Of a stretch of DNA of 64,000 bases, positions 28,163-37,131 are shown one piece after another (within the stretch, counting starts at the first letter, position 1; every line of letters starts with the position of its first letter). The notes beneath the pieces are model-generated. The model was not told the DNA's origin. It saw only the letters and a list, made by a program, of their open reading frames with translations, and ran no database searches. This stretch comes from Pseudomonas sp. URMO17WK12:I11. Lineage in GTDB: Bacteria; Pseudomonadota; Gammaproteobacteria; Pseudomonadales; Pseudomonadaceae. Location of the stretch: assembly GCF_007677725.1 (NCBI RefSeq), contig NZ_VEDF01000005.1, forward strand, positions 1 to 64,000. The letters are read 5' to 3'. The position numbers and the translations under genes are program-made.

Positions 28163-28263
28163 CCGCTATTCTCCATACGACATGGCTGAAAAGGGGTGCA
28201 TTGTTTCAGTAGTTGGCTGTTTTGCAAACTGGCTGTCGCTCGATGGTCGCCAACTGCCGAGCG

Positions 28264-30501
28264 TCAAGGGGCCTTTGGCTCAAGCTTGTTACGCAATTGC
28301 CCGAGCAACTGCACATTATGCTTGCGCACAGCCTCGACGAAGCCTGGGTACGGCACATCGGTAATCGCCACCAGCCCCAGGTGACCGTTCTCGCCGTCGA
28401 GCAGACGCCCACTGGCCGGCTGGTCGAGGTACTGGAACCAGTGCGCACCGACGATCATCGGTTGGGCCAGGGCCGCATCGAGAAAATTGCCATAGGCCGG
28501 CCCGCGCTGCTCTTCCCGGGCGACTTCCACCGGGCCAGGCCAGAACGGCCCGCGGTCGCGCGAACCGAACTGAAACTCCGACACCAACACCGGTTTGTCC
28601 AGCTCGGCCAGGCGAGCGAAGTCGTAGCCATCTTCGGGCTTGAGGGTATAGAAGTTGAAACTCAGGACATCGCAGAACTCGGCGCACGCCTTCACCGCTT
28701 CCGGGGTACTCACGGCGTAGCGTCCGCCGAGCAGCAGGTGGTTGGGCGCATGCCAGTTCAGCGCATCGGCGATGGTCTTGAAGTAGGTTTCGGCAAATAC
28801 CTGCTGGAAGTACTGATAATCACGCTCGATCTCCGGGTGCTGCGGGTCGGGCAGCGGCGCTTCGAAGCCTGGATCTTCCATGAGCTCCCAGGCCGGCAGC
28901 TCGATGCCCCAGGCCTTGGACAGGCCCTCCTGATTGCGGTACTTGTCGCGCAGCTGCTTGAGAAAGGCGCGCTTGGCCGGCACGTCGGTGGTCAGGCGCA
29001 GGGTGCCATAGGCCAGGCCATAGCGGGCTTTGGGATCGTTACCGGGGGCGGCCCAGGCCAGTTCGTTGTCGGCGAAGTAACCGATCAACCACGGGTCGTC
29101 GCGGTGGTCACGCGCGGCGATGGCAACGGCGCGCTCGGTGGCCATGGCAAAGCGCGGGTCGAACGGATCGGGCATGCGCCCCCACCAATCCATGCCGGTG
29201 CTGATGCTGGCATAGTCGCCCACGATCGACAGCGGCAAGGTATAGGGCATGCGCCGCGCTTGACCCAGGGCCGGGTCGCTCCAGTTGCCGAGGGTGTTGA
29301 AGCCCCAGGCCTGAAGGCGATCCAGGGTATGCGCCTGCCAGCGGGCTGCATCGAGCATCGGGGTGGGGCACGGCGCTGCAGCCTGCCCTTCGACCGCAGG
29401 CGCGCACGGCGTGCCGTGACTGCGTTGAAGGTTCGCGGCATAGAAGTCGAACCAGCGGCCCTGCTTGAAGGCACGTCCCTGCGAGGAGGCATTGCCATCG
29501 TCATTGTTGCCCTGGCCATAGAATGCCGACAGCGCATCGCCTTCTGCAGGCAAGGCCTGGAACATGGCTTCGCGCCCGGCGACATAGGTGCGCCCGCCAT
29601 CGGCGGCGACGGCATTGACGCCCAGCGAGAAAAACGGGTGGCCTTCCGGCGTCACCAGGTACCAACGGCCGTCGCGCTTGTGGGTGCGGAAGAACCCTTT
29701 GGCTTCGAAAGCCGGCCCGGCCACCACGCCGCCGTAGCTGTCCAGGCGCAACTGCTGGCGCTCGGCAAGCCAGCCCTTGAGCTGCTGCTGATCGCGCAGC
29801 TCCGCCGCCTTGAGCTGCTCGTCGCTGGTGATCTTCTCCGGCCAGCGGCCTCGGGAGAACTGGCCGTAGGCGTCGATCAAGTCGCGATAAGCGGCTTGAT
29901 AAGCCTGGTCGTCATCCTGAATGCCGACTTTCTCGATCAACAGGTTCTGTGCAACGTTCGGATTCGCAATGCTCAGGCTGACCGAAGCCACCTGCTTGAG
30001 GTCCAGTGCCCCAGCGCTGCTGGTCAGCAGCACCCGCTGCCCCTGGTGCATCCAAGGCATTGGCGGCCCCGCACGCATGCCTTGGCTCAGCGGCGACATG
30101 GCCTTGAGCGGCACCATGACGGTTTGCGCAGGGCCTGCCGGCAGGTCGACGCGGCTGGTGAGGCTGCGGCCATCGCTGCCGAGCACCGTGACATCGACGG
30201 TCAAGGCCCAGTCCTGGGCGCTCTGCATGCGCAGGGTCAGAAATTGCCCAGCCGACCAGTCCCATACGCCGGCCTGCGGGCTCAGGCGCAAGGTCGGGCG
30301 TTCGACAGGGTTGAATACCACTCGCCTGAGCACTTCGCCCTCGGCCGTCTGCTCCGCATTGTACTGGGGCATGCCGCTGTTCTCGGTTGCCACGCTGACC
30401 TGCGAAGTTGGGCGCACGAAGCTGAACAGCGTCTGTTGCCCAGCCAGCGACGGCGTGCTGAACAACAAGGTGAGTACCACGGGCAAGCTGCGGCGGATCA
30501 T
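28264..30501 (-). CDS. Exported beta-agarase-like glycoside hydrolase (GH50-like)
   Basis: A 745-residue protein with a signal peptide (about 1-20, ending SLAG), an N-terminal beta-sandwich-like region and a TIM-barrel hydrolase domain. The segments GYFADNELAW (Glu480, candidate acid/base) and PVLVSEFQFG (Glu642, candidate nucleophile) closely follow the NE and GEF motifs of GH50 beta-agarases. A start at 30501 with AAGGAG upstream was chosen over longer frames that overlap dinG. Secreted or periplasmic, with an unknown polysaccharide substrate; agar cleavage is not established for the Pseudomonas members. Confidence 0.7.
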   Translation of the reverse strand: MIRRSLPVVLTLLFSTPSLAGQQTLFSFVRPTSQVSVATENSGMPQYNAEQTAEGEVLRRVVFNPVERPTLRLSPQAGVWDWSAGQFLTLRMQSAQDWALTVDVTVLGSDGRSLTSRVDLPAGPAQTVMVPLKAMSPLSQGMRAGPPMPWMHQGQRVLLTSSAGALDLKQVASVSLSIANPNVAQNLLIEKVGIQDDDQAYQAAYRDLIDAYGQFSRGRWPEKITSDEQLKAAELRDQQQLKGWLAERQQLRLDSYGGVVAGPAFEAKGFFRTHKRDGRWYLVTPEGHPFFSLGVNAVAADGGRTYVAGREAMFQALPAEGDALSAFYGQGNNDDGNASSQGRAFKQGRWFDFYAANLQRSHGTPCAPAVEGQAAAPCPTPMLDAARWQAHTLDRLQAWGFNTLGNWSDPALGQARRMPYTLPLSIVGDYASISTGMDWWGRMPDPFDPRFAMATERAVAIAARDHRDDPWLIGYFADNELAWAAPGNDPKARYGLAYGTLRLTTDVPAKRAFLKQLRDKYRNQEGLSKAWGIELPAWELMEDPGFEAPLPDPQHPEIERDYQYFQQVFAETYFKTIADALNWHAPNHLLLGGRYAVSTPEAVKACAEFCDVLSFNFYTLKPEDGYDFARLAELDKPVLVSEFQFGSRDRGPFWPGPVEVAREEQRGPAYGNFLDAALAQPMIVGAHWFQYLDQPASGRLLDGENGHLGLVAITDVPYPGFVEAVRKHNVQLLGQLRNKLEPKAP

Positions 30502-30581
30502 AGGGCTGGGGCTCTCCTTCCGGACCCTCATGAGCCCGCGACTGAGTATGGACAACAGGCCGGCGCATCGTGCGCCGGCCG

Positions 30582-32726
30582 TCAGGAAATCTCTCGCCGG
30601 AACGGCGGTAGCGCGTTGAGAATAGCTTTGCCATAGCGCTGAGTGACCAGACGCCGGTCGAGCAAGGTGATGACGCCGCGGTCCTGCTCGGTACGCAGCA
30701 ACCGTCCGCACGCCTGGATCAGGCGCAGGGAGGCGTCGGGCACGGCGATTTCCATGAACGGGTTGCCGCCTCGCGCCTCGATCCATTCGGCCAATGCCGC
30801 CTCGACCGGGTCATCGGGCACAGCGAAGGGGATCTTGGCGATCACCACGTGTTCGCAGTAGGCACCGGGTAGATCGACACCTTCGGCGAAGCTGGCCAGG
30901 CCGAACAGCACGCTGTGCTGACCATCGTCGACCCGGGCCTTGTGCTTGTTCAAGGTTTCCTGCTTGGACAGATTGCCCTGGATGAGCACCAGCTTGCGCC
31001 AGTCGCGGTCCAGGCCGTCGAACACCTCTTGCATCTGCTTGCGCGAAGAGAACAGCACCAGCGCGCCGCGAGCATCTTCGACGATGTTCGGCAGCTCGCG
31101 GATGATCGCGGCGGTGTGCGCGGCGGCATCACGTGGATCGGCCTTGAGGTCCGGAACCCGCAGCAGCCCGGCATCGCCGTGCACGAACGGGCTGGGTACC
31201 ACGCAGGTCACGGCATCGCGCGGCAACCCCGAGCGCATGCGGAAACGGTCGAACTTGCCCAGTGCGGTCAAGGTTGCGGAGGTCACCAATGCGCCATGGG
31301 CGACGCTCCAGAGGCTGCGCCGCAGCATTTCGGCGGCCAGGATGGGGCTTGCGTTGACTTCGATGTCGAACAGCGCGCCGCTCTCGGCCAGGGTCAGCCA
31401 GCGCGCCATGGGCGGGCTGTCCTGCGGGTCCTCGGCGGTAAAGGCGGTCCACAGCTCCCAATTGCCCTGGGCGCGGGTCACCAGGCTGCCGAACAACGGG
31501 TACCATTCTTCGGCCTGGTGGCTGGCGATGCCGATGTTGACCTCGCCATCCATGCCCTCCTTGAGCAGGTCAGCCAGCCGGGTGAACAGGTCGTTGAGAC
31601 GGGCGAAGCCTTTCTTGAGTTCGATGCCGACTTCGCGGATCTGCTCCGGCACCACGCCGCCTTCGAAGCGGTAGCGTGGTCGCTCACGGCCCTCGGTATC
31701 TTCGCTTGGACGAAAATCGGCGACTTGCTCGCACAGGGTGAACATGAATTGCTGCTGGGTACGCACCTCGCGGGCCAGCTCAGGTACCTGCTCGATGTAC
31801 TTGCCCAGGTCGCCCGGCAGTGGGTGCTGGGCCAGCAGCTTGGTGAGGTTCTTGGCGGTTTGCTCGAGCCAATCGGCCGTCGAGCGCAGGCGGGAATAGT
31901 GGGCGAAGTGGCCGATGGCCTTGTCGGGCAGGTGATGACCTTCGTCGAACACGTAGACCGTGTCGCGCGGATCGGGCAGCACGGCGCCGCCGCCCAGGGC
32001 CAGGTCGGCCAGGACCATGTCATGGTTGGTGACGATCACATCGACCTTGCCCATGCCTTCGCGGGCCTTGTAGAACACGCACTGCTGGAAATTCGGGCAA
32101 TGGCGGCCCGTGCACTGGCTATGGTCGGTGGTCAGGCGCGCCCAATCCTGGTCGTCGATGGCCTCTGACCAGCTGTCACGGTCACCGTCCCAACGGTTGC
32201 CGGCGAGCTTCTCGATCATGCTGTTGAAGAGCTTCTGGCTGCGCTCGTCGACCTCGATGTGAAAGCCCTCTTCCTCGAACAGCTGAGCGGTGGCCGATTG
32301 CGCATGGCCCTCCTGCAGCAGGATGTCGAGCTTGGACAGGCACAGGTAACGGCCGCGACCCTTGGCCAGGGCGAAGCTGAAATTCAGGCCGCTGTTGCGC
32401 ATCAGGTCGGGCAAGTCCTTGAAGACGATCTGCTCCTGCAGGGCCACGGTCGCAGTCGCGATCACCAGGCGTTTGCCGGCAGCCTTGGCCGCTGGAATCG
32501 CGGCCATGCTGTAGGCGACCGTCTTGCCGGTACCGGTGCCCGCTTCCACCGCGACCACCGCAGGCTCACCGCTGCGGCGACCTTCGTCGTCGCAGGCGAT
32601 GTCGCCGAGCACCTTGGCCACTTCGGCGATCATCAGGCGCTGGCCGTAGCGTGGCTTGAGGCTCTTGGCTTCGAGAAAACGCGAGTAGGCGCCCTGGATG
32701 GTGGCTTTGAGTTCGTTGCTGATCAT
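30582..32726 (-). CDS. dinG: ATP-dependent DNA helicase DinG
   Basis: A 714-residue XPD-like superfamily 2 helicase that unwinds 5'-overhang, R-loop and G4 structures. Walker A is EAGTGTGKT (about 61-69). Cysteines in the FeS region (CTGRHC, FQQC) can hold a 4Fe-4S cluster. Motif II is DEGHH rather than DEAH, as in DinG. Motif VI is QACGRLLRTEQDRG near 665. The length matches E. coli DinG (716). It is divergent from the CopD-like gene. Confidence 0.9.
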   Translation of the reverse strand: MISNELKATIQGAYSRFLEAKSLKPRYGQRLMIAEVAKVLGDIACDDEGRRSGEPAVVAVEAGTGTGKTVAYSMAAIPAAKAAGKRLVIATATVALQEQIVFKDLPDLMRNSGLNFSFALAKGRGRYLCLSKLDILLQEGHAQSATAQLFEEEGFHIEVDERSQKLFNSMIEKLAGNRWDGDRDSWSEAIDDQDWARLTTDHSQCTGRHCPNFQQCVFYKAREGMGKVDVIVTNHDMVLADLALGGGAVLPDPRDTVYVFDEGHHLPDKAIGHFAHYSRLRSTADWLEQTAKNLTKLLAQHPLPGDLGKYIEQVPELAREVRTQQQFMFTLCEQVADFRPSEDTEGRERPRYRFEGGVVPEQIREVGIELKKGFARLNDLFTRLADLLKEGMDGEVNIGIASHQAEEWYPLFGSLVTRAQGNWELWTAFTAEDPQDSPPMARWLTLAESGALFDIEVNASPILAAEMLRRSLWSVAHGALVTSATLTALGKFDRFRMRSGLPRDAVTCVVPSPFVHGDAGLLRVPDLKADPRDAAAHTAAIIRELPNIVEDARGALVLFSSRKQMQEVFDGLDRDWRKLVLIQGNLSKQETLNKHKARVDDGQHSVLFGLASFAEGVDLPGAYCEHVVIAKIPFAVPDDPVEAALAEWIEARGGNPFMEIAVPDASLRLIQACGRLLRTEQDRGVITLLDRRLVTQRYGKAILNALPPFRREIS

Positions 32727-32824
32727 GGTCTGCAGGCGCCCGTAGGGCTGGATATATTTTCAGTGTTGCGCATGGGGCGGCTATCATACCCCGCTATTGC
32801 CCATTGTGCCGCATGGAGATCCGG

Positions 32825-33289
32825 ATGCTTGCCTTTGCCTTGCCTTACACACTGCATGTTCTTGCCGCCTTGGTGTGGGTGGGCGGCATGTTCTTCGCCT
32901 GGCTGGTGCTGCGTCCGGCAACGGTTTCAGCGCTGGAGGGGCCTGCGCGGCTACGCCTGTGGCTGGAAGTTTTCCGACGCTTCTTCGTCTGGGTCTGGCT
33001 GGCCGTGGCGATTTTGGCGATCAGTGGTATTGGCATGCTGCACCTGCGCTTCAGCGGCTTCGAAACCGCGCCCAGGTACGTGCAGGTGATGATCGGTGGG
33101 GCGATCGCCATGTTCGCGCTGTTCATGCGCATCCAGGCCTTGTTGCTGCCAGAGCTGAAGGCGGCGGTGCAGGCCGAGGACTGGCCGGCCGCAGCCGCGG
33201 CGTTGGCGCGGATTCGGCGCCTGGTGGGCGCCAACCTGTTGCTGGGCCTGGCCATCGTCGCCGTGGCCAGTGCTCGCCTGCCGATCTGA
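32825..33289 (+). CDS. CopD-family four-helix membrane protein
   Basis: A 154-residue protein with four hydrophobic helices (about 5-28, 45-70, 78-100, 130-152) and an HVLAALVWVGGMFF segment typical of the CopD/COG5615-like family. Invariant-looking His (HVLA) could bind heme or copper. The ATG at 32825 follows GGAG by 7 bases; an ATG 12 bases earlier is an alternative. Divergent from dinG. Function not established. Confidence 0.7.
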   Translation: MLAFALPYTLHVLAALVWVGGMFFAWLVLRPATVSALEGPARLRLWLEVFRRFFVWVWLAVAILAISGIGMLHLRFSGFETAPRYVQVMIGGAIAMFALFMRIQALLLPELKAAVQAEDWPAAAAALARIRRLVGANLLLGLAIVAVASARLPI

Positions 33290-33337
33290 TCGAACGTTGA
33301 CCCCGAACGCCCGGCACGCCGCGCTCGGGGTAAAGCC

Positions 33338-34096
33338 TCACAAGCGTTGCAGGATCAGCTCACCTTGAGCGCCAGCCAGCCCGGGCTGGCCCTCCTGACC
33401 CGGCCGGCCATTGGCGCCTTTGTCGGTACGGTAGACCAGGCAACCCTTGCTCGCCCCGCCCTTGCCCGCCTTGCCGGCCGCGCCGGGCTTGCCGGGCGCA
33501 CCACCGTCCAGGCGCACGACGATGCGCTCTTCGGGAAAGTCCCGGGGCACATGCAGGCGGATTCGCCCGCCGGGTGCGCCGTCATGCCCATTGCCGCCGT
33601 CGTCGCCATTGGCTCCACGGCTTGCCTGGCCCCAGGTGCAGCCACCAGCCTGGCCATTGGCACCATCCAGACCGACGTAGCCCGGCGCTCCGGCGCCGCC
33701 TCGGGCATCGATGGCCAGGCGCTCGGCGTCCAGTTCGGCCAGCGTCAGTTCAAGGCTGCGCCCTGAGCGCGCCGCCCGTTCGTAGCTGCCCGCAGCGCCA
33801 GGCGCGCTGATTTCGCTACCCTCTCCCAGCACCGCACGGCGCACGTCGATGGCCAAGGCCGACTCGGCGGGGGCAATGGCAATGCGTGCTTCACGGCCCA
33901 AGTGCAGGTCATCGATCTTCAGCTCGGTCAGGCTGGCCGGCAACAGCAAGGTCGCCGAGTCTGCCACGCGCAACTGCTCAAGGTGCACGCTGGCCGACTT
34001 GCTCGGCAAGCGCAGCATCGAATGCGGAGCGACTTCCAGGCTCTGAGCCAGCACCTGCGGGGCCACGAACAGCGCCAGCAACATCATCTTACGCAT
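33338..34096 (-). CDS. Exported collagen-like Gly-x-y repeat protein
   Basis: A 252-residue protein with a signal peptide (about 1-17, ending VLAQ). The first half has short beta-repeat segments (SLTELKIDDLHLG). The second half is glycine-rich, with collagen-type triplets in runs such as GAPGKPGAAGKAGKGG and GRPGQEGQPGLAGAQG, interrupted by a Cys-containing stretch (ASKGCLVY; another Cys in GGCTWG). The start at 34096 has AGGAGG 9 bases upstream. It overlaps the upstream DUF1145 gene by 8 bp, indicating translational coupling. Probably secreted or surface-exposed; function unknown. Confidence 0.7.
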   Translation of the reverse strand: MRKMMLLALFVAPQVLAQSLEVAPHSMLRLPSKSASVHLEQLRVADSATLLLPASLTELKIDDLHLGREARIAIAPAESALAIDVRRAVLGEGSEISAPGAAGSYERAARSGRSLELTLAELDAERLAIDARGGAGAPGYVGLDGANGQAGGCTWGQASRGANGDDGGNGHDGAPGGRIRLHVPRDFPEERIVVRLDGGAPGKPGAAGKAGKGGASKGCLVYRTDKGANGRPGQEGQPGLAGAQGELILQRL

Positions 34097-34364
34097 GGCG
34101 AGGCGCCTCCTGCGGACGGGGAATGGACATGACATGAAAGATACCGGTAAGCAGAATCTGCAAACGGTCGAACCACCGATGGCTGCGCCCGCGCAAGCTG
34201 GTGTTGAACAACAGCACTTCGAGCAGATGCAGGCCGAACACGAAGACGCCTACGGCATTGATCAACAGATTCAGCGGCAACGGTTGCGGCATGAGCAGAT
34301 TGAACAGCACCACCCCCCAGAACGCCACCGTCAGGACCTTGCCCAGGCCCAGGATGAATTTCAT
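34089..34364 (-). CDS. DUF1145 family membrane protein (YhhL-like)
   Basis: A 91-residue protein with a three-helix hydrophobic pattern (about 4-25, 30-52, 66-82) and the HLLEVLLF segment typical of DUF1145. Its 3' end overlaps the collagen-like gene by 8 bp. Function of the family is unknown. Confidence 0.8.
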   Translation of the reverse strand: MKFILGLGKVLTVAFWGVVLFNLLMPQPLPLNLLINAVGVFVFGLHLLEVLLFNTSLRGRSHRWFDRLQILLTGIFHVMSIPRPQEAPRHA

Positions 34365-34468
34365 GCCCTGCTCCCCTTGTGTCTATTTATAGTTATCCCG
34401 GCGTGCCCGCTGCAGCGAGCGACCCAGCCAACACTACCTACTCGGCCAGGCCTTCGCCAGTCGAACAC

Positions 34469-34495
34469 GCGCCTGCAAGAGGGTGACGCAGGCGC
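34469..34495 (-). terminator. Possible hairpin after the OmpA/TSP3 lipoprotein gene
   Basis: Perfect 8-bp arms GCGCCTGC/GCAGGCGC with an 11-base loop, 8 bp beyond the stop codon. No T-run follows, so it would need Rho or act only as a stabilising stem. Confidence 0.3.
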
Positions 34496-34502
34496 TTGCG
34501 GC

Positions 34503-35201
34503 TCAACGCTGGATCTTGATCTCGGTGCGACGGTTCATGGCGCGTCCTTCGGCGGTGGCGTTGTCGGCCACTGGCTGGGTTTCGCCGGCACCCATGACCG
34601 AGACGAAGCTGGCGCGCGGGACGCCGCTTTCGATCAGATAGCGGGTCACCGACTGGGCACGGCGCTCGGAGAGCTTCTGGTTGTAGCTATCGGAACCGAC
34701 GCTATCGGTGTGGCCGGTCACGCTCAGGCGGGCGCTGGGCGCTTCCTGTTTCAAGCGCGTGGCGACGCTGCTCAGGCGTTCGCGGTCGGCAGGCGTGAGC
34801 CCGGCTGAGTTGAATTCGAAGTGCACGTCGCGAATGACGATGACTTCCTCCTTGACCACCACCACTTCCTCGACCACCGCCACTTCCTCGACCTGCGGCG
34901 GGCAACCGTTGGCATCGACCTGCACCCCGCGCGGCGTGCCAGGGCACTTGTCGCGGCTGTCCGGTACGCCGTCGCCATCCTCGTCACCGTCGCCATGCGC
35001 CCAGCAGTAGCCCGCGGCCAGACCACCGCCGAGCAAGGCGCCCCAACCGGCCCAGCTGGTACTTTCGAAGGCACCCAGGGCGGCGCCGCCGACACCCCCG
35101 ACGGCAGCGCACTTCGGCCAGTCGGTCTTTTGCAGACCGGCACACCCGGTCAGCACACTGCTGAATAGAACCAAGGGTAACGCTGCGCGTACTATGCTCA
35201 T
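34503..35201 (-). CDS. OmpA-family lipoprotein with a thrombospondin type 3-like Ca-binding segment
   Basis: A 232-residue protein with a lipobox LTGC (Cys20). A glycine-rich hydrophobic stretch (about 33-65) is followed by a D-x-D-x-D-G-x-x-D repeat (GDGDEDGDGVPDSRDKCPGT) of the thrombospondin type 3 kind, an acidic valine/glutamate linker, and an OmpA peptidoglycan-binding domain (about 120-232; VTGHTDSVGS, NRRTEI). The start at 35201 follows GGAGAG. It should tether the outer membrane to the cell wall. Single gene. Confidence 0.85.
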   Translation of the reverse strand: MSIVRAALPLVLFSSVLTGCAGLQKTDWPKCAAVGGVGGAALGAFESTSWAGWGALLGGGLAAGYCWAHGDGDEDGDGVPDSRDKCPGTPRGVQVDANGCPPQVEEVAVVEEVVVVKEEVIVIRDVHFEFNSAGLTPADRERLSSVATRLKQEAPSARLSVTGHTDSVGSDSYNQKLSERRAQSVTRYLIESGVPRASFVSVMGAGETQPVADNATAEGRAMNRRTEIKIQR

Positions 35202-35359
35202 ATTCTCAGTCTCTCCATGGGAATCGGCGTCAGGCCGATCCCTGCCAGTAAAGACCGCGTCGTCCATCCCTGCCAGCAATGCGCCATGACGCTGCGAGCG
35301 GCCTCTATGCCGGCGGCCCGCAGCCCGCTAGTCTTGCAGCACCTGAACGAGGAATGGCA

Positions 35360-35854
35360 ATGACCGATGGTTCTTCCCAGCGCACGCCGCAGCAAGCCTT
35401 GGCTGCTCTGCTCGAGCGCTTCACCCCGCAACGCCTGCTGCTGGTGGGCACACGTTTCCCGGCCCTGGAGGCCTTTGCCCAGGCCCACCCGCAGGTGATC
35501 ATCGAAACCTGCGCACCAGGCCCTCTGCCACCGGCGCTGGCCGCGCAGCGCTTCGACCTGGCGCTGCTGGTCGACTGCCTCGAGCATCTGCCCAAGCGCA
35601 CCGGCCTGCACCTGCTGGGCGGCATTCGCAACCTCAATGCCAACCGGGTCGCAGTGCTGGCCGACCTGCCCGCCTGCGGCTGGCACGACACCGATTTCTT
35701 CGCCCTGGCGTTGTCGGCCAGCGAGAAATTCAGCCGAGGCGAGCAGGTCCTGAGCTTGTTCACCTATGATCTACATGATTACAAGCAGGTCCCCGACTGG
35801 CTCAACGCCAAGTTTTGGGCCAACCCTGAAAACTTCGGCAAGTACTGGTGGTGA
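35360..35854 (+). CDS. DUF6231 family protein, methyltransferase-like fold
   Basis: A 164-residue protein. [15 protein letters not shown] and [14 protein letters not shown] resemble the SAM-binding and motif II strands of class I methyltransferases, but the Gly-rich loop is degenerate, so activity is doubtful. The start at 35360 follows GAGG by 7 bases. It is first in a four-gene run with ychJ, LEA14 and SEC-C genes; its stop overlaps the region of the ychJ start. Confidence 0.6.
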   Translation: MTDGSSQRTPQQALAALLERFTPQRLLLVGTRFPALEAFAQAHPQVIIETCAPGPLPPALAAQRFDLALLVDCLEHLPKRTGLHLLGGIRNLNANRVAVLADLPACGWHDTDFFALALSASEKFSRGEQVLSLFTYDLHDYKQVPDWLNAKFWANPENFGKYWW

Positions 35855-35856
35855 TG

Positions 35857-36333
35857 ATGAGTGTCTCGGTTTGCCCTTGTGGCAGCGGCAACCTGCTGGA
35901 CGCCTGCTGCGGGCACTACCATGCCGGTACGCCGGCGCCTGATGCGCAGACACTGATGCGCTCGCGCTACAGCGCCTACGTATTGGGACTGGTCGACTAC
36001 CTGGTCGGCACCACCCTGCCCGCGCAGCAAGCCGCATTGGACCGCGCCGCCATGGCAGCCTGGAGCGCCCAGAGCACCTGGCTGGGCCTTGAGGTGGAGA
36101 GCGCCGAGGTCTTGGGCGGCCAACCCGAACATGGCTTCGTGACCTTCACGGCGCGCTGGCACGATGCGCACGGCGACCATCAGCACCGCGAGCGCTCAGC
36201 CTTCGTGCAACACGCGGGGCGTTGGTACTTCATCGACCCCACGGTCACCCTGCGCGCCGGGCGCAACGATCCCTGCCCCTGCGCCAGTGGGCAGAAATTC
36301 AAGAAATGCTGCGCCAGCTACGTCGGTAACTGA
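35857..36333 (+). CDS. ychJ: YchJ/UPF0225 family protein with two SEC-C zinc motifs
   Basis: A 158-residue protein. A SEC-C-type motif [14 protein letters not shown] lies at the N-terminus (about 5-18) and a second, [13 protein letters not shown], at the C-terminus (about 139-151), flanking an NTF2-like domain (about 25-130). SEC-C motifs bind zinc and occur in SecA. An ATG one codon earlier overlaps the previous stop. The role of YchJ is not established. Confidence 0.85.
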   Translation: MSVSVCPCGSGNLLDACCGHYHAGTPAPDAQTLMRSRYSAYVLGLVDYLVGTTLPAQQAALDRAAMAAWSAQSTWLGLEVESAEVLGGQPEHGFVTFTARWHDAHGDHQHRERSAFVQHAGRWYFIDPTVTLRAGRNDPCPCASGQKFKKCCASYVGN

Positions 36334-36335
36334 CG

Positions 36336-36812
36336 ATGATCGCCGCCGCCCGCCTGCTGCTGCTTGCTGCCCTGCTAGCGGGGCTCGCCGGCTGCGCGAG
36401 TTGGGGTGGGGACGACTGGCGCCCGCCCGAGGTGCACCTGACACGTGTTGAAACGGTCAAGGCGCGGCTGCTGCAGCAGGAATTTCTCTTGCACCTGCGT
36501 ATCGACAACCCAGACGACAGCCGCCTGTTCATTCGCAACCTCACCTACTCGGTGTGGCTGGGCGATGTGCTGCTGGCCGAGGACGAGGTCAGCCTGTGGC
36601 GCAGTGTCGGCGCGCACGCCCGACGCACCTTCAAGATCACCGCGCGGACCAACCTGTGGCGCCAGCTCAAGCCGCTGGCCAAGTTGCTCAAAAGCCACGC
36701 GCCGTTGCACTACCGCCTGCAGGGTGAACTGCGCAGCGGTTTGATCATCCATCGGGACCTGCATATCACGCGCAGTGGTGAGATAATCCCCGGCACTTTC
36801 ATACCGGAGTGA
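36336..36812 (+). CDS. LEA14-type (WHy domain) lipoprotein
   Basis: A 158-residue lipoprotein: the lipobox LAGC gives Cys20. The mature part follows the water-stress/hypersensitive-response (WHy) pattern, with [20 protein letters not shown] and the alternating beta-strands that follow. It starts 2 bp after the ychJ stop. Such bacterial LEA type 2 proteins are linked to desiccation or envelope stress in relatives; no direct evidence here. Confidence 0.8.
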   Translation: MIAAARLLLLAALLAGLAGCASWGGDDWRPPEVHLTRVETVKARLLQQEFLLHLRIDNPDDSRLFIRNLTYSVWLGDVLLAEDEVSLWRSVGAHARRTFKITARTNLWRQLKPLAKLLKSHAPLHYRLQGELRSGLIIHRDLHITRSGEIIPGTFIPE

Positions 36813-36819
36813 CCCTGCA

Positions 36820-37017
36820 ATGACCCAGCAACCCCATGTTCATGGCCCCGACTGCAACCATGGTCACGATCATGACCACGATCACGGCCATGTCCACGGC
36901 CCGCACTGCAACCACGGCCACCAGGAACCGGTGCGCAACGCCCTGAAGGACGTCGGCCGCAACGATCCGTGCCCATGCGGCAGCCAGAAGAAGTTCAAGA
37001 AGTGCCACGGCGCCTGA
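36820..37017 (+). CDS. Small His-rich protein with a C-terminal SEC-C zinc motif
   Basis: A 65-residue protein. Residues 6-34 contain about 13 His within [15 protein letters not shown] runs, which should bind divalent metals; the C-terminus is a SEC-C motif, [13 protein letters not shown] (about 51-63). It follows the LEA14 gene by 7 bp, so it belongs to the same operon, which thus contains two SEC-C proteins. A zinc- or nickel-chaperone/storage role is an inference. Confidence 0.75.
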   Translation: MTQQPHVHGPDCNHGHDHDHDHGHVHGPHCNHGHQEPVRNALKDVGRNDPCPCGSQKKFKKCHGA

Positions 37018-37131
37018 TCGCCACGCCTTGAGCCGGTCAGGCGCGCGGCCTGATCGGCGCCTGACCGTGGCTGCATGCTACCTTTACCCCTCTGCCCCTA
37101 TTCCTCGCCACGCCCCCCAGGAGCCTTCGTC

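Noticed and set aside
28213..30636. An 807-codon open frame on the plus strand
   Set aside because: It mirrors the agarase-like gene, which has a signal peptide, ribosome site and catalytic motifs; the plus-strand product is low-complexity Gly/Arg/His-rich.
33301..33330. Possible terminator CCCCGAACGC...GCGCTCGGGG between the CopD-like and collagen-like genes
   Set aside because: One mismatch in the stem and no T-run on either strand, so I could not call it a terminator.
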